DNA of 64,000 nucleotides from Rhynchopus euleeides (GCA_963210315.1 OY723250.1:1240001-1304000), one strand, 5' to 3'; numbered from the stretch's first letter, positions 21,801-33,931 are shown. Numbers and translations: made by a program. The notes: generated by a model from the letters alone, not told the origin.

Positions 21801-23944
21801 AGCCGTGGCATTGCGACACGCACCCAACCCTTCATGCAACCCGAAGCCTGCGACAGGATGTCTTTCCCCTCTGCGACGATGCTCGAACCAGCAGCTTGAT
21901 CAACGAATGGTTGAACCCATCGACTACCCCCCCTTCCCCCCCGAGCCTTGTCTCAGAGTATATGCCCCCCTTTTCTTCGTCCCCCAAACCCATGTAATTC
22001 AGAACGAGTTGGTGTGAATATTTGGAAACCCGGTGTTTGAACCAAAAGAAACTCAAGATGTACTGTCTGCCCACCGTATCGCAAAGAATCGGCTATTTTA
22101 TTGGCGTTGGTCCGTAGATTGGGGTGGTGGCGTTGCTTTGCTGGGGTTGCAGAAAAAGGAAGTCGCTCTCTCTCTCACTCTCTGCGAAACAACTCGGATG
22201 TATCAGGTTCTTGTGTCGGGTCACACCGGCACAGTTTTCACTTTGTCACATGGAAGAAGGCCAACCAACCTGTCTGCTGTTTCATTCCTCAGCAGTGCGG
22301 CGGAGGGGGGGGTGTGTGCCGGTGCCGCCACCGCCGGGCCGCCACACGTGTTTTCTCCCCGTCAGGTCTTCGATACCACCACCCCCACCCCCCACTTCCA
22401 CTCACATGCGCATCTATTACGATAGGACGGATGAAAAATGGGGGGGGTTTCAGGGCATGCTCGACTGTCGTCAGGCCCTCAAGAGAACCCTCAACTGATA
22501 ATGGATAAAAATGCGACACGGGGGTTGCAGAAGAAACGCTGTTGCGCCTGCCACTGTCAGGGCCGTCTCATGCGTCGGGCTGGATGTTGTCGGTGTTCAA
22601 AGCAAAAGAAAATCATGCCAGGCACAAGAAGCGTCCCCAAAACTAAAGCGAGGCGCAGGGGGGCTCCACTGCCCCTGCAGCAAGCCCTCGTCCCCTGTTC
22701 CTCCAGAATGCCGCCAGGGATCATTCCCCCCGGCGTTCTGCCTGGCCACACAGAACGAAACCCTTCAGTATTTATAAGCCCACCGCACCAGATCTCTAGG
22801 ATGGCGTGGTGTTGCTGTTACGTCTCTGACTGCCACTCTGGCTGACCTTTAGTGGTATTACCCACAAACACCGTGCACAGGGATTGCCCACGGAAGATAT
22901 GGTGGAGACATGGCACACAGCCTCAATTCCGCCCCCGGATCGCCACCGAGTTGGGGTAATCTCTCCATGGTGCTGTGAAGCACATTACCAATAGATTTTG
23001 TTTTGACGAGTTGCGAGTGACGGAGCGGAGGGGGGGGGGGTCGCGAAGTGACCAAGGGGGGGGGAAGTATCGTGCGACTGAAGCTTTAGGATTAGCACCT
23101 TGAGAGTGCCTCGGCACAATCTTGAGACACAAAAGGTGTGCCCTCAGCAAACAAAAAACGGTGGTTCGGAACTGTTTTCGTGACAGATGCCGGACACGGG
23201 GGGGGTGTTTCCTCCGCCACAAAGCAAAACGAGCACGTGTTTTATTCCTTTCAAACGATGCCCCTCCCCCCTCACCCCTCCATGCTTCGCATTTTGCCTT
23301 TCGCGTATGATTGGGCCCCAAAAGGGTCGACTCTCCAAACCACCGAGGCTCCTCCCCACCCCACACCCGCTTGTGGCGCCTGAAGAGACGTCACTTTTTC
23401 TACCAAGCGGGGTGAGATGTGTGGTGGGGAGTGGGCTGAGACGGTGTGCGGTTGCAATCCTGGGCGTACGGGAGGGGTCTGTTCGGCCTGCCAGAGCGGT
23501 GGTCGGGTGGGGAGCGAGGGCAGGTGGAAGCCTTCGCGTGTACCCCACCTGGGGCCCTCTTGCATCGGCCTTCCTCTTTCGGAGCGCACCTGCTCCTGAT
23601 GGTTGCATCCAACGGTATCTCAGACGTTTCTGGCTTCCGTGCTCTGCACACCTCTCCCTTCATCAGCCGAGGAGTTTTGCAAGTGTATGCAGAAGCGCCG
23701 GGGGGGGGGCTCCCCGCGGGCTGAGGTCAGGCTGGCGACCCAGGTTTTCAGGGTGACACCAGGATTTCCTCGAAATTTTGGGTGACCCCCCACCCCCTGG
23801 TCGGGCACCCTACCAGGGGGGGGGTCACGAGGGGGGGTATGGGGGGGGTACCCCCCCTACCCGACCCCCCTCCCGACTCGGGAGGGGGGGGGGTCAGGAG
23901 GTGGTACTTTCACCCAATTGATGTTTCCCAGTAATAGGTGTAAA
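18859..23944. other. Long region of decayed or unrecognised sequence
   Basis: Short protein-like frames appear but none can be named. Examples are + strand 19484-19720 (FGEEYKESCNTPP onward, containing VDIDDNQLLLPPD), minus strand 20091-20453 (SSLTFTCNGSCHMGSKDTVV) and + strand 20908-21097 (KICFVTQKRPYQVDMQPIAE). Frames change often, as expected for transposon relics. A ~40-bp tandem duplication (GCATAGGCGTGTGGGAATA and GCATGGGCGTGTGGGAATA) lies at 20600-20680. Part of 23045-23160 resembles the interior of the elements at 27595 and 32323. Confidence 0.45.
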
Positions 23945-25150
23945 TGGGCACCCCATGGCCAAAATGACCCCATCGCGATCCGCACAGATTCCAAACGTTC
24001 AAAAGAACGGGTTTTTGGAAAATCCGAGGGGGGGGTCCCGCTGGGTGGGTAGGTGGGGTGTAGTGGACTGGCTGCCTCCCAGACACCCCCACGACCAGTC
24101 CCTGAACCAGACCCGTGTTTCATGGGTGATACTTGGCTCACACACCATCAAAGTGACCCCACTGTGATCCGCACAAATTCCAAACGTTCAAAAGAAAGAG
24201 GTTTTGGAACACCCGCGGAGGGGGTCCCGCTGGGTGGGTGGGGTGTCATGGTGTGTGTCACCCAGCCACCCTTCACCCATAACCAGCCCCTGAACCAGAC
24301 CGCTTTTTCATGGGTGAAGCTGGGCACCTAGACCACCAAAGTGACCCCACTACGATCCGCAAAAGTTTCAAACGTTCAAAAGAACGGGGTTTTGGAACAC
24401 CCGAGGAGGGGGTCCCACTGGGTGGGTAGGTGGGTGTGGGCTGACTGCCTCCCAGCCACGCTGACCAGCCCCTGAACCAGACCCGTGTTTCATGGGTGAA
24501 ACTTGGCTCGCACACCACCAAAGTGACCCCACTGTGATCCGCACAAATTCCAAACGTTCAAAAGAAACGGGTTTTGGAACACCCGCGGAGGGGGTCCCGC
24601 TGGGTGGGTGGGCTGGCTGACTCTCGGCCGTGTGGCTACCTCAGTCACTTTCTCTTCGGACCAGCCCCTGAACCAGAGGCACATTTCATGGACGATGTTT
24701 GCCACATAGACCTATAAAATGACCCCACTACGATCCGCAAAAGTTTCAAACGTTCAAAAGAACGGGGTTTTGGAACACCCGAGGAGGGGGTCCCGCTGGG
24801 TGGGTGGCTGGGTGGGGTGGCATGGTGTGTTACTCCCAGTCGCCTTCACCCATAACCAGCCCCTGAACCAGAGCCACATTTCATGGACAAAGTTTGTCAC
24901 CTAGACCTACAAAGTGACCCCACTACGATGCGCACAGATTCCAAATATTCAAAAGAAGGGGGTTTCGGAACACCCGAGGAGGGGGTCCCGCTGGGTGGGT
25001 GGGCTGGCTGACTCTCGGCCTCCCAGTCACAGTCTCCTATGACCAGCCCCTGAACTAGACCCACATTTCATGGGTGAAGCTTGGCACCTAGACCCACAGT
25101 GTGACCCCACTACGATCCGCACAGAGCCCAAAGAGTGCAATGGAAGGGGT
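23945..25150 (+). repeat. ~185-bp tandem satellite, six to seven units
   Basis: Successive units start near 23945, 24120, 24305, 24490, 24690, 24880 and 25070 (last one partial). Each has GTGACCCCACT, GATCCGCA, CAAACGTTCAAAAGAA, GGTTTTGGAACACCCG, GGGGGTCCCGCTGGGTGGG, CCAGCCCCTGAACCAGA and TTTCATGG in order. The last unit diverges into the same non-repeat sequence type seen at 2830-2870. Single units occur at 160-290 and 2735-2860. Confidence 0.93.
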
Positions 25151-25439
25151 CAATCGCGATTCCGCGAGTCGAAGATTCCGCACTTTTGGGTCACTTTCAG
25201 GTGATGTCAGGTCACTGGAGTGACTGCAGATAGCCCATTTTCAGGGTGGGAGCCCTACTCGTACGCCCTCGCAATTTCTCCCCCACCACCACCACCACCA
25301 CCCTGCCTTCCCAACCTGCCCTTCTCGTTCTCACACCCACCGCCCATCCCCCCCCAGTGTTTCTTGCCAGTTCTTTCACACAACACTGACTCCTGTGAAT
25401 TTCTGCTTGCTTGCTTTGCAGGCGATATCCCCTCCTCCC

Positions 25440-25570
25440 TCACTCACTCTGAAGTGCTTCGGCAGCGTGCCGCTGGCAAATTGCTTCCCAGGAAGCTCCA
25501 GCCAATGCAAGCATCAGCCAACGCAAAAGGCAGGTACCTCTCTCTCTCTCTCTCTCTCTCTCTCCCAGTG
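25440..25570 (+). repeat. Dispersed repeat ending in a (CT)n microsatellite
   Basis: It contains GGCAGCGTGCCGCTGGC (a near-palindrome), then GGAAGCTCCAGCCAATGCAA and a (CT)n tract at 25541-25564. Related sequence with the same neighbours occurs at 46675-46790 and twice within 47225-47470. Confidence 0.65.
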
Positions 25571-25650
25571 CACCACCTCGCACCCGTGGCGTGACGCCCC
25601 CACCACCCCTGATAAACCTCGGACACAATCTGGCAGTCCTGCATAACGGG

Positions 25651-26285
25651 CAGTGTTTTCCCTATGATGAAAACCATGATGAACTCATCATTTTTTCATT
25701 TTTCCCGAAAATTGGCTTGATGAACTCATCATAACAGGGATTTTCCTTAGGAAAAATATGCTGGGGGCTCCGAGGGTCTTCAGGGGCACTTTTTCTGATG
25801 AGAGGCAGTTTTTTTCATCACGCACAGAACCCAACCCCCCTCCCTAACAGGCGCCACCCCCACAAGGTGCTGCTATTAGATGCAGAAAAAGCTCTCTCAG
25901 TTTTTTGGTGGTGGAAGGGGGCAAATGCGAAGAACTGACTGTGACACCTTCTTAAAAGAGAAGGGCGAACTGGAGCGCCAGGCCTCGCACATAGGCATCA
26001 AGCAGGCGGTGTACTTCCTCCGACCAGCAGTGCCTGCTCATAGGATCCTGTGGTCAGCACTCACCACGTTCAGCATTTGCCACGGATGACTTGCCAAACG
26101 CAACATATGTGCACTACCGTGGCCTCCGGCGGCTGGGGGGCTCCGCCCCCCAGACCCCCTATGGATTTTCGGGAAACCACTGCGCATACTTACAAAATCA
26201 GGGCGTGAAATTTTTTTTTACACCCCCCCGAAAAATGTACCTCATCATGAGCCCTGTTTTTTTCTTGATGATCGGGAAAACACTG
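25651..26285. mobile_element. hAT-like non-autonomous element
   Basis: The 8-bp duplication ATAACGGG lies at 25643-25650 and 26286-26293. Inverted ends are CAGTGTTTTCCCTATGATGA and CAGTGTTTTCCCGATCATCA. The interior is unrelated to a transposase, apart from a short basic frame near 25880-26090 (QKKLSQFFGGG). It carries one copy of the GC hairpin repeat at 26111-26160. Confidence 0.92.
26111..26160 (+). repeat. GC hairpin repeat (single)
   Basis: ACTACCGTGGCCTCCGGC is followed by GGCTGGGGGGCTCCGCCCCC and CAGACCCCCT. The CTGGGGGGC/GCCCCCCAG arms can form a stable hairpin. It lies inside the hAT-like element at 25651-26285. Confidence 0.9.
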
Positions 26286-26293
26286 ATAACGGG

Positions 26294-27369
26294 TGAAAGA
26301 TGCCAGCTTTTTTTGATTTTGCCTTTTTGCATTCTGCTTCACTGCCCCCACACCCCCGCCACCCGATGCATGTGACAGCCGCTTCTGCGTTTCCCCACCC
26401 CACCCCCCCCCCCTCCCCACCCTCCCCCCTGAAAAGTTCTCACTGTCTCGGCATGCACAGGCGCAATGCTGGAGGCCTCCGGTGGATGAGGCCCCCCTTC
26501 CCCGTGGGTGGGGGGGAGGGGTGCGTCATTTCCTTCACACAAATGTGGCCACTCTCGTCGCCTTCTCCACTGACAAATTCGTGCAAAAAAATACCCCCCC
26601 CCCTCCCCCCCCCCAGTGCGATTTAGTCTCCGATGAAGATCGTGTTTTTGGTCGTGCCGCGATTTTTCCATGCGGGGTGAGTGGGCTATGACCCCATGGT
26701 TACGGAGCGAAGAAAAAACCCTAAACCCCACCCCCACCACCGCCCCTCCACCATTGGTTTGCAGAAGGTCGGCCTGCCAAATCCTGATCGCACTCGATGA
26801 TCACCCCACCCCCCGCTCTCCCCTGAAGTTAGTGCGTCTTTCAGGGCATGCTATTTCCCCCCTTCCCGCTTTCCCCACTTCCTCCGCTTTTTGGTTGCCA
26901 GAAAAAAACGATCTCATACGCCGTGGGGGGGGGGGGGGAGAGGGCAAAAAAAAGGACACGTGCCTCACACAGACACGCGAGTCTTTTTCTGTAGTTGTGT
27001 ACATCACACCTGATGGCGGATATCACGTCAAGAGAAACCCCTACTCCCCCCTCTTGACATGACCCCTGCATACGCGCTGCAAAGGCCCCACACCCCGCCC
27101 CTCCTGCCGGACTGATTTGCGGTGTGCAGGCTTGAGAGCCCTTTGGTGCCTGTGTTGCTTCATATATATTTTTTTGTATTTTCAGTTTCGATGATACAGG
27201 ACAGGTGGTCTTCTCCATGCGCCCCTCCCTGCGCATGGAAGAGTAGGGGAGGTTCCCACACACACACACCCCCAACTCTGCTGCATCGAGATAATTGCAA
27301 ACGTGTAGTCCCTCCGTCGCTGTGTACATTGTTTGGAGTTGGGCGCGTTGTTCTGATATTTCGCCACAG
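26294..27369. other. Intergenic stretch, no gene seen
   Basis: Poly-C and poly-G tracts and low-complexity frames. No domain or intron pattern allows a gene call. Confidence 0.5.
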
Positions 27370-27594
27370 GACACGGTGGGATCTTGTAAATTTTACATGT
27401 AAAAATACCGATTTTTACATGTATTATACATGTATAATACTTGCATGTCAACTATTATACATGTATAATACATGTATATGCCTGAAATATACATGTAAAA
27501 TACATGTATATCAAGTAAAAATACATGTATAATACTTGCATGTCAACTATTATACATGTATTTTTACTTGATATACATGTATTTTACATGTATA

Positions 27595-28404
27595 CCGTAA
27601 ACGGAAATATTGTGGACCGTAATAAAGGTGAACCGTACTATAGGTGGACCGTAAAAAAGATGGAACAAATGGGATTTTTCCGGAACTTGGAACATTTTTA
27701 CGGTCCACCTATTTTACGGTTGGGATAGTGGACTTGGCGGATTTTTTTACGAATTCCTTCGCGACGAAGTCGCGAAGGAACCAAGGAAATCGCACGACTG
27801 AAGCTGCAGGATTAACACCACAGGGTCTCAACACAGAGTGTGCGCTCACTATCGTCCGGGAACTGTTCTCCCACAGTTACTGCAGGGTGTACTACACTAA
27901 AGGAGTACGATTTCCCTGAATTTTCCGGGCACTGATTCACGAATTTATATCTGGAGGGAGCCCGGTGGTCTCAGCTTCTGTCTGCGCGCCCTGCCGTACT
28001 GTGGCTGCTTTTGTGGGCTCGTGCAGCAGGTTCTACTTTTACTTCTACCGGAACGCTCCTTGCATGGTACTACACTTCTCGAGGTGTGGTGGTGGGTGAG
28101 TCTCGAGGTGAGTGGTGGTGATCGTGCCCTTTCCACACGCAGGGAGGACTTGCTTCTCTTGCTGGTGTTGGTTGCGGTGGTGGAGGGAGGGTCCAAAGCT
28201 GGGAGGTCGGGAGGCCTACGTGCGGGAGTCTGCGGCGTGGAGGCCGCAGTCCGCGCCCCGCAACCCACCAGCCCGCGGGCGAAAATCGCATTGTCTTTTC
28301 CATATTCAGTCCCAATAAATGGTGGACCGTAAAAAAGATGGAACGTTTGGCCTTTTTTTGGGAACTTGGAACATTTTTACGGTCCACCCTTTTTCCGTTT
28401 ACGG
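27595..28404. mobile_element. TA-flanked element, copy 1 (~0.81 kb)
   Basis: Ends are CCGTAAACGGAAA inverted, flanked by TA (27593-27594 and 28405-28406). Each end also carries a sub-terminal hairpin built from GGTGGACCGTAAAAAAGATG and its complement. The interior (about 27959-28060) matches the 3' region of the OTU-type retroelement at 12565-12655 in the same orientation, so a retroelement tail has become part of this DNA transposon. Inserted in the left arm of the foldback element. Nearly identical to 32323-33141. Confidence 0.9.
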
Positions 28405-28450
28405 TATTTCATGCATTTACATGTATTTTACATGTATAATACTTGTCATG

Positions 28451-31400
28451 GGGGGTGTCGATTCTGGACAAAAAATAATTTTTTTCAAAAAAAAAAACCG
28501 AAAAATCGGGGGAAAATGCTGAAAAATGGCAAAAAAAAAGAGTATGGGGAGTTGGGTCCAGTTTAGCAAAGTCGTCATATTTTTCGGGTGTTTTTTTGAA
28601 TGGGACACCCGAAGAACCCGTTGAGACGTGAATGACATCGTGAACATATCTGCCAGAGAATCCTCAAACTTGGTGCCTCAAGAACTTGGGACAACACGGC
28701 GCTGCAGGCGCATCCTGGGCCGCAGACCAGCAAGCCGGCAAAATAGCCAAGGCCGCCTACACGGCGAGCCTTCTACAGATTCCAGATTGCTCAAACGAGC
28801 GTGTCCAGGAAGCTTGAGCTTTGGGTGGGGACGGGATGAAGTCATGGGGGGGGGGGGGGGGCGGGGCGGGGGTGGCTGGGGGGAACCTCTAGAGGTAGGT
28901 GGCAACCCATTAGTGGCTGGGGGGAACCTCTAGAGGTAGGTGGCAACCCATTGGTGGCTGGGGGGAACCTCTAGAGGTAGGTGGCAACCCATTAGTGGCT
29001 GGGGGGAACCTCTAGAGGTAGGTGGCAACCCATTGGTGGCTGGGGGGAACCTCTAGAGGTAGGTGGCAACCCATTAGTGGCTGGGGGGAACCTCTAGAGG
29101 TAGGGGGCAACCCATTAGTGGCTGGGGGGAACCTCTAGAGGTAGGTGGCAACCCATTAGTGGCTGGGGGGAACCTCTAGAGGTAGGGGGCAACCCATTAG
29201 TGGCTGGGGGGAACCTCTAGAGGTAGGGGGCAACCCATTAGTGGCTGGGGGGAACCTCTAGAGGTAGGTGGCAACCCATTAGTGGCTGGGGGGAACCTCT
29301 AGAGGTAGGGGGCAACCCATGAGTGGCTGGGGGGAACCTCTAGAGGTAGGTGGCAACCCATTAGTGGCTGGGGGGAACCTCTAGAGGTAGGGGGCAACCC
29401 ATGAGTGGCTGGGGGGAACCTCTAGAGGTAGGGGGCAACCTCTAGAGGTAGGGGGTAACCCATGAGTGGCTGGGGGGAACCCCTAGAGGCAGGGGGTAAC
29501 CCATTGGTAGGTGGGGGGAACCCCTAGAGGTAGGGGGTAACCCATTGGTAGGTGGGGGGAACCCCTAGAGGTAGGGGGTAACCCGCTTGTGAGTGGGGGG
29601 AACCTCTAGAGGCAGGGGGTAACCCATTTGTGGGTGGGGGGAACCCCTAGAGGTAGGGGGTAACCCGTTTGTGGGTGGGGGGAACCCCTAGAGGCAGGGG
29701 GTAACCCATTTGTGGGTGGGGGGAACCCCTAGAGGTAGGGGGTAACCCGTTTGTGAGTGGGGGGAACCCCTAGAGGCAGGGGGTAACCCATTTGTGGTTG
29801 GGGGGAACCCCTAGAGGTAGGGGGTAACCCGTTTGTGGGTGGGGGGAACCCCTAGAGGTAGGGGGTAACCCATTTGTGAGTGGGGGGAACCCCTAGAGGT
29901 AGGGGGTAACCCGTTTGTGGGTGGGGGGAACCCCTAGAGGTAGGGGGTAACCCGTGTGGGTGGGGGGAACCCCTAGAGGTAGGGGGTAACCCGTTTGTGG
30001 GTGGGGGGAACCCCTAGAGGTAGGGGGTAACCCATTTGTGGGTGGGGGAACCCCTAGAGGCAGGGGGTAACCCATTTGTGGGTGGGGGGAACCCCTAGAG
30101 GTAGGGGGTAACCCGTTTGTGGGTGGGGGGAACCCCTAGAGGTAGGGGGTAACCCGTTTGTGGGTGGGGGGAACCCCTAGAGGTAGGGGGTAACCCATTT
30201 GTGAGTGGGGGGAACCCCTAGAGGCAGGGGGTAACCCATTTGTGGGTGGGGGGAACCCCTAGAGGTAGGGGGTAACCCGTTTGTGGGTGGGGGGAACCCC
30301 TAGAGGTAGGGGGTAACCCATTTGTGAGTGGGGGGAACCCCTAGAGGTAGGGGGGAACCCGTTTGTGGGTGGGGGGAACCCCTAGAGGTAGGGGGTAACC
30401 CATTTGTGAGTGGGGGGAACCCCTAGAGGCAGGGGGTAACCCATTTGTGGGTGGGGGGAACCCCTAGAGGTAGGGGGTAACCCATTTGTGGGTGGGGGGA
30501 ACCCCTAGAGGTAGGGGGTAACCCATTTGTGAGTGGGGGGAACCCCTAGAGGCAGGGGGTAACCCATTTGTGGGTGGGGGGAACCCCTAGAGGTAGGGGG
30601 TAACCCGTGTGGGTGGGGGGAACCCCTAGAGGTAGGGGGTAACCCATTTGTGGGTGGGGGAACCCCTAGAGGCAGGGGGTAACCCATTTGTGGGTGGGGG
30701 GAACCCCTAGAGGTAGGGGGTAACCCGTTTGTGGGTGGGGGGAACCCCTAGAGGTAGGGGGTAACCCGTTTGTGGGTGGGGGGAACCCCTAGAGGTAGGG
30801 GGTAACCCATTTGTGAGTGGGGGGAACCCCTAGAGGCAGGGGGTAACCCATTTGTGGGTGGGGGGAACCCCTAGAGGTAGGGGGTAACCCGTTTGTGGGT
30901 GGGGGGAACCCCTAGAGGTAGGGGGTAACCCATTTGTGAGTGGGGGGAACCCCTAGAGGTAGGGGGGAACCCGTTTGTGGGTGGGGGGAACCCCTAGAGG
31001 TAGGGGGTAACCCATTTGTGAGTGGGGGGAACCCCTAGAGGCAGGGGGTAACCCATTTGTGGGTGGGGGGAACCCCTAGAGGTAGGGGGTAACCCGTGTG
31101 GGTGGGGGGAACCCCTAGAGGTAGGGGGTAACCCGTTTGTGGGTGGGGGGAACCCCTAGAGGTAGGGGGTAACCCATTTGTGGGTGGGGGAACCCCTAGA
31201 GGCAGGGGGTAACCCATTTGTGGGTGGGGGGAACCCCTAGAGGTAGGGGGTAACCCGTTTGTGGGTGGGGGGAACCCCTAGAGGTAGGGGGTAACCCGTT
31301 TGTGGGTGGGGGGAACCCCTAGAGGTAGGGGGTAACCCATTTGTGAGTGGGGGGAACCCCTAGAGGCAGGGGGTAACCCATTTGTGGGTGGGGGGAACCC

Positions 31401-32022
31401 CTAGAGGTAGGGGGTAACCCGTTTGTGGGTGGGGGGAACCCCTAGAGGTAGGGGGTAACCCATTTGTGAGTGGGGGGAACCCCTAGAGGTAGGGGGGAAC
31501 CCGTTTGTGGGTGGGGGGAACCCCTAGAGGTAGGGGGTAATCCATTTGTGGGTGGGGGGAACCCCTAGAGGTCGGGGGGAACCCGTTTGTGGGTGGGGGG
31601 AACCCCTAGAGGCAGGGGGTAACCCGTTTGTGGGTGGGTCCATTTGTGGTAAATTTACTGGGTTCTGGTGCCCACCGCCTCCCCTTTTGAGCGTTTGAAA
31701 CAGCGTTTCCGGGACCCGGCACTGCTCGCAGTGGGCTCAAATGTCCAAAAACGACCCATTCTGGGCCCCCCAAAAAAAATGCGAGCACCTCCCCCTTGGC
31801 ACGCCGGTCTTACGACAACCCTGCCTATTTCTGGTGCTGGGAAAAAAACGGAAAAAAACGGAAAATCAGGGTGTCGATTTTGGGATTTTCCGTTTTTTCG
31901 TTTTCCGTTTTTTTTCGGATTTTTTTCGTCGAATTTTGACCAAGTCGCAGCCAGCGCCCACAGGCGGAAAAAACGAAAAAAAAGGAAAAAACGGAAAAAA
32001 ACCGAAAAAATCGACACCCCCC
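28451..32022. mobile_element. Element carrying the 41-bp minisatellite
   Basis: Inverted ends GGGGGTGTCGATT lie inside a duplicated CATG (28447-28450 and 32023-32026; 2-4 bp of it could be the true duplication because of the adjoining G/C run). The uninterrupted target, TTGTCATGCAAG, is seen in the other foldback copy at about 38115. Both flanks inside the ends are rich in AAAAACCG/CGGTTTTT motifs. Nearly all of the interior is the tandem array 28872-31638. No gene seen. Confidence 0.8.
28872..31638 (+). repeat. 41-bp minisatellite, about 67 units
   Basis: The unit is GTGGGTGGGGGGAACCCCTA followed by GAGGTAGGGGGTAACCCGTTT. A CC[CT]CTAGAGG core is present in every unit. Units up to about 29440 are the CCTCTAGAGG / GGCTGGG / CCCATTAGT type. 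Later units are the CCCCTAGAGG / GGGTGGG / CCCRTTTGT type. Variant units recur as blocks: the five-G form at about 30040, 30654 and 31184, and the GTGTGGG form at about 29953, 30607 and 31096. This indicates higher-order duplication of 13-15 units. The minus strand has open frames (PLPLGVPP repeats), but 41 is not divisible by three, so no protein repeat is maintained. Confidence 0.97.
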
Positions 32023-32322
32023 CATGCAAGTATTATACATGTAAAATACTTGCATGACAAGTAAAATACTTGCATGCAAGTAAAATACATGTATTTTACT
32101 TGCATGCAAGTATTTTACTTGTCATGCAAGTATTATACATGTATTTTACTTGTCGTGCAAGTATTTTACATGTATAATACTTGCATGACAAGTATTATAC
32201 ATGTAAAATACATGTATATCAAGTAAAAATACATGTATAATAGTTGACATGCAAGTATTATACATGTATTTTTACTTGATATACATGTATTTTTACATGT
32301 ATATTTCAGGCATATACATGTA

Positions 32323-33141
32323 CCGTAAACGGAAATATTGTGGACCGTAATAAAGGTGAACCGTACTATAGGTGGACCGTAAAAAAGATGGAACAAATGG
32401 GATTTTTCCGGAACTTGGAACATTTTTACGGTCCACCTATTTTACGGTTGGGATAGTGGACTTGGCGGTTTTTTTACGAATTCCTTCGACGAAGTCGCGA
32501 AGGAACCAAGGAAATCGCACGACTGAAGCTGCAGGATTAACACCACAGGGCCTCAACACAGAGTGTGCGCTCACCATCGTCCGGGAACTGTTCTCCCACA
32601 GTTACTGCAGGGTGTACTACACTAAAGGAGTACGATTTCCCTGAATTTTCCGGGCACTGATTCACGAATTTACATCTGGAGGGAGCCCGGTGGTCTCAGC
32701 TTCTGTCTGCGCGCCCTGCCGTACTGTGGCTGCTTTTGTGGGCTCGTGCAGCAGGTTCTACTTTTACTTCTACTTTTACTTCTACCGGAACGCTCCTTGC
32801 ATGGTACTACACTTCTCGAGGTGTGGTGGTGGGTGAGTCTCGAGGTGAGTGGTGGTGATCGTGCCCTTTCCACACGCAGGGAGGACTTGCTTCTCTTGCT
32901 GGTGTTGGTTGCGGTGGTGGAGGGAGGGTCCAAAGCTGGGAGGTCGGGAGGCCTACGTGCGGGAGTCTGCGGCGTGGAGGCCGCAGTCCGCGCCCCGCAA
33001 CCCACCAGCCCGCGGGCGAAAAACACATTGTCTTTTCCATATTCAGTCCCAATAAATGGTGGACCGTAAAAAAGATGGAACGTTTGGCCTTTTTTTGGGA
33101 ACTTGGAACATTTTTACGGTCCACCCTTTTTCCGTTTACGG
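32323..33141. mobile_element. TA-flanked element, copy 2 (~0.82 kb)
   Basis: Same ends, sub-terminal hairpins and interior as 27595-28404, in the same orientation, flanked by TA (32321-32322 and 33142-33143). It differs by a few substitutions, a 12-bp duplication of an ACTTTTACTTCT-like motif and small deletions. It sits in the right arm of the foldback element at a different TA, so it is an independent insertion or was copied between the arms. Confidence 0.9.
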
Positions 33142-33242
33142 TATTATACATGTATAATAGTTGACATGCAAGTATTATACATGTATAATACATGTAAAAA
33201 TCGGTATTTTTACATGTAAAATTTACAAGATCCCACCGTGGA

Positions 33243-33570
33243 GGGGGGATGGGGGAGGGGGGGGGGGGCGCGCTGATCAGGGTCCCCAGAATTCGGTGGG
33301 GCTGAGTTGAGAAAGAGATGTGAATTGCAGCCAGGGACAGGGGGATGGGGAGGTGCTGTGGGAAGGTCACCACCGTGCCCCAAACAGTGGGGGGGGGGGG
33401 GTGGGGGTGGGGCAAACTGTTCGAGGAAATCAAAAGCAAACCTGTCTCTCTTCTGTCCCCCCCCCCTCTCTCTCTCTCTCACCACTTTGTGTGCAGCAAC
33501 GCAAAAAAGCAAAAAAAACTGACCCCCCCCCCCTGCAACAGCAGCAGCCAGCAGTGCCAACAAGCAAGCA
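33243..33570. other. Spacer between the two foldback elements
   Basis: A 330-bp host-like stretch of G-runs, a CT tract (33466-33480), a C-run and CAGCAGCAGCCAGCAG. No gene seen. It resembles other intergenic DNA of the window. Confidence 0.5.
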
Positions 33571-33931
33571 AACACGGTGGGATCTTGTAAATTTTACATG
33601 TACACGGTGGACTCCAGCGGGGGTAGGGTAACCCTTTTCGGGAGTCTCAACTAGGGGGAGTCTGACTCCCCCTAGCGGGAGTCTTTTCACCTATTTTCAC
33701 TCATTTTTCCCATGATACCTATGCAATGTGGCACTCGTCACTGAAGTACAGCCACACCAAACGAAACGGACGTTTCCACCCATCCCAGCTCGCAGACCTG
33801 ATTCACAAAAATGGGGAAGACGACAACGAAGCCGGCGGCAAAGTCGATTAAGAAGAAGAAGAGCGCAGAGAGTCCCGAGGCTGCGGAGGCGACGAACATT
33901 GTGCATGATTTTTGCACGGCCTTCCCTGTTA

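Larger units (their letters stand above)
27372..33240. mobile_element. Foldback (palindromic) element, copy 1, carrying three insertions
   Basis: Ends read CACGGTGGGATCTTGTAAAT on both strands, flanked by a GA duplication (27370-27371 and 33241-33242). The element's own DNA is a chain of ACATGTA/TACATGT palindromes and TTGCATGCAAG motifs that fold on themselves. Its arms are interrupted by two ~0.8-kb elements (27595-28404 and 32323-33141) and a 3.6-kb element (28451-32022). Comparison with the other copy at 33573 shows the uninterrupted arm sequence. CAC termini with a 2-bp duplication recall the CACTA/Mirage group, but this is an inference. No protein is encoded by the foldback itself. Confidence 0.88.

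Noticed and set aside
29893..31217. Pro/Leu-rich repeat proteins on the minus strand of the minisatellite
   Set aside because: The unit length of 41 is not a multiple of three, so frames shift every unit. The open frames are a by-product of a stop-poor repeat.
28872..31638. CRISPR-like array of regular repeats
   Set aside because: The 41-bp units are contiguous with no unique spacers, and the context is eukaryotic. It is a minisatellite inside a transposon.
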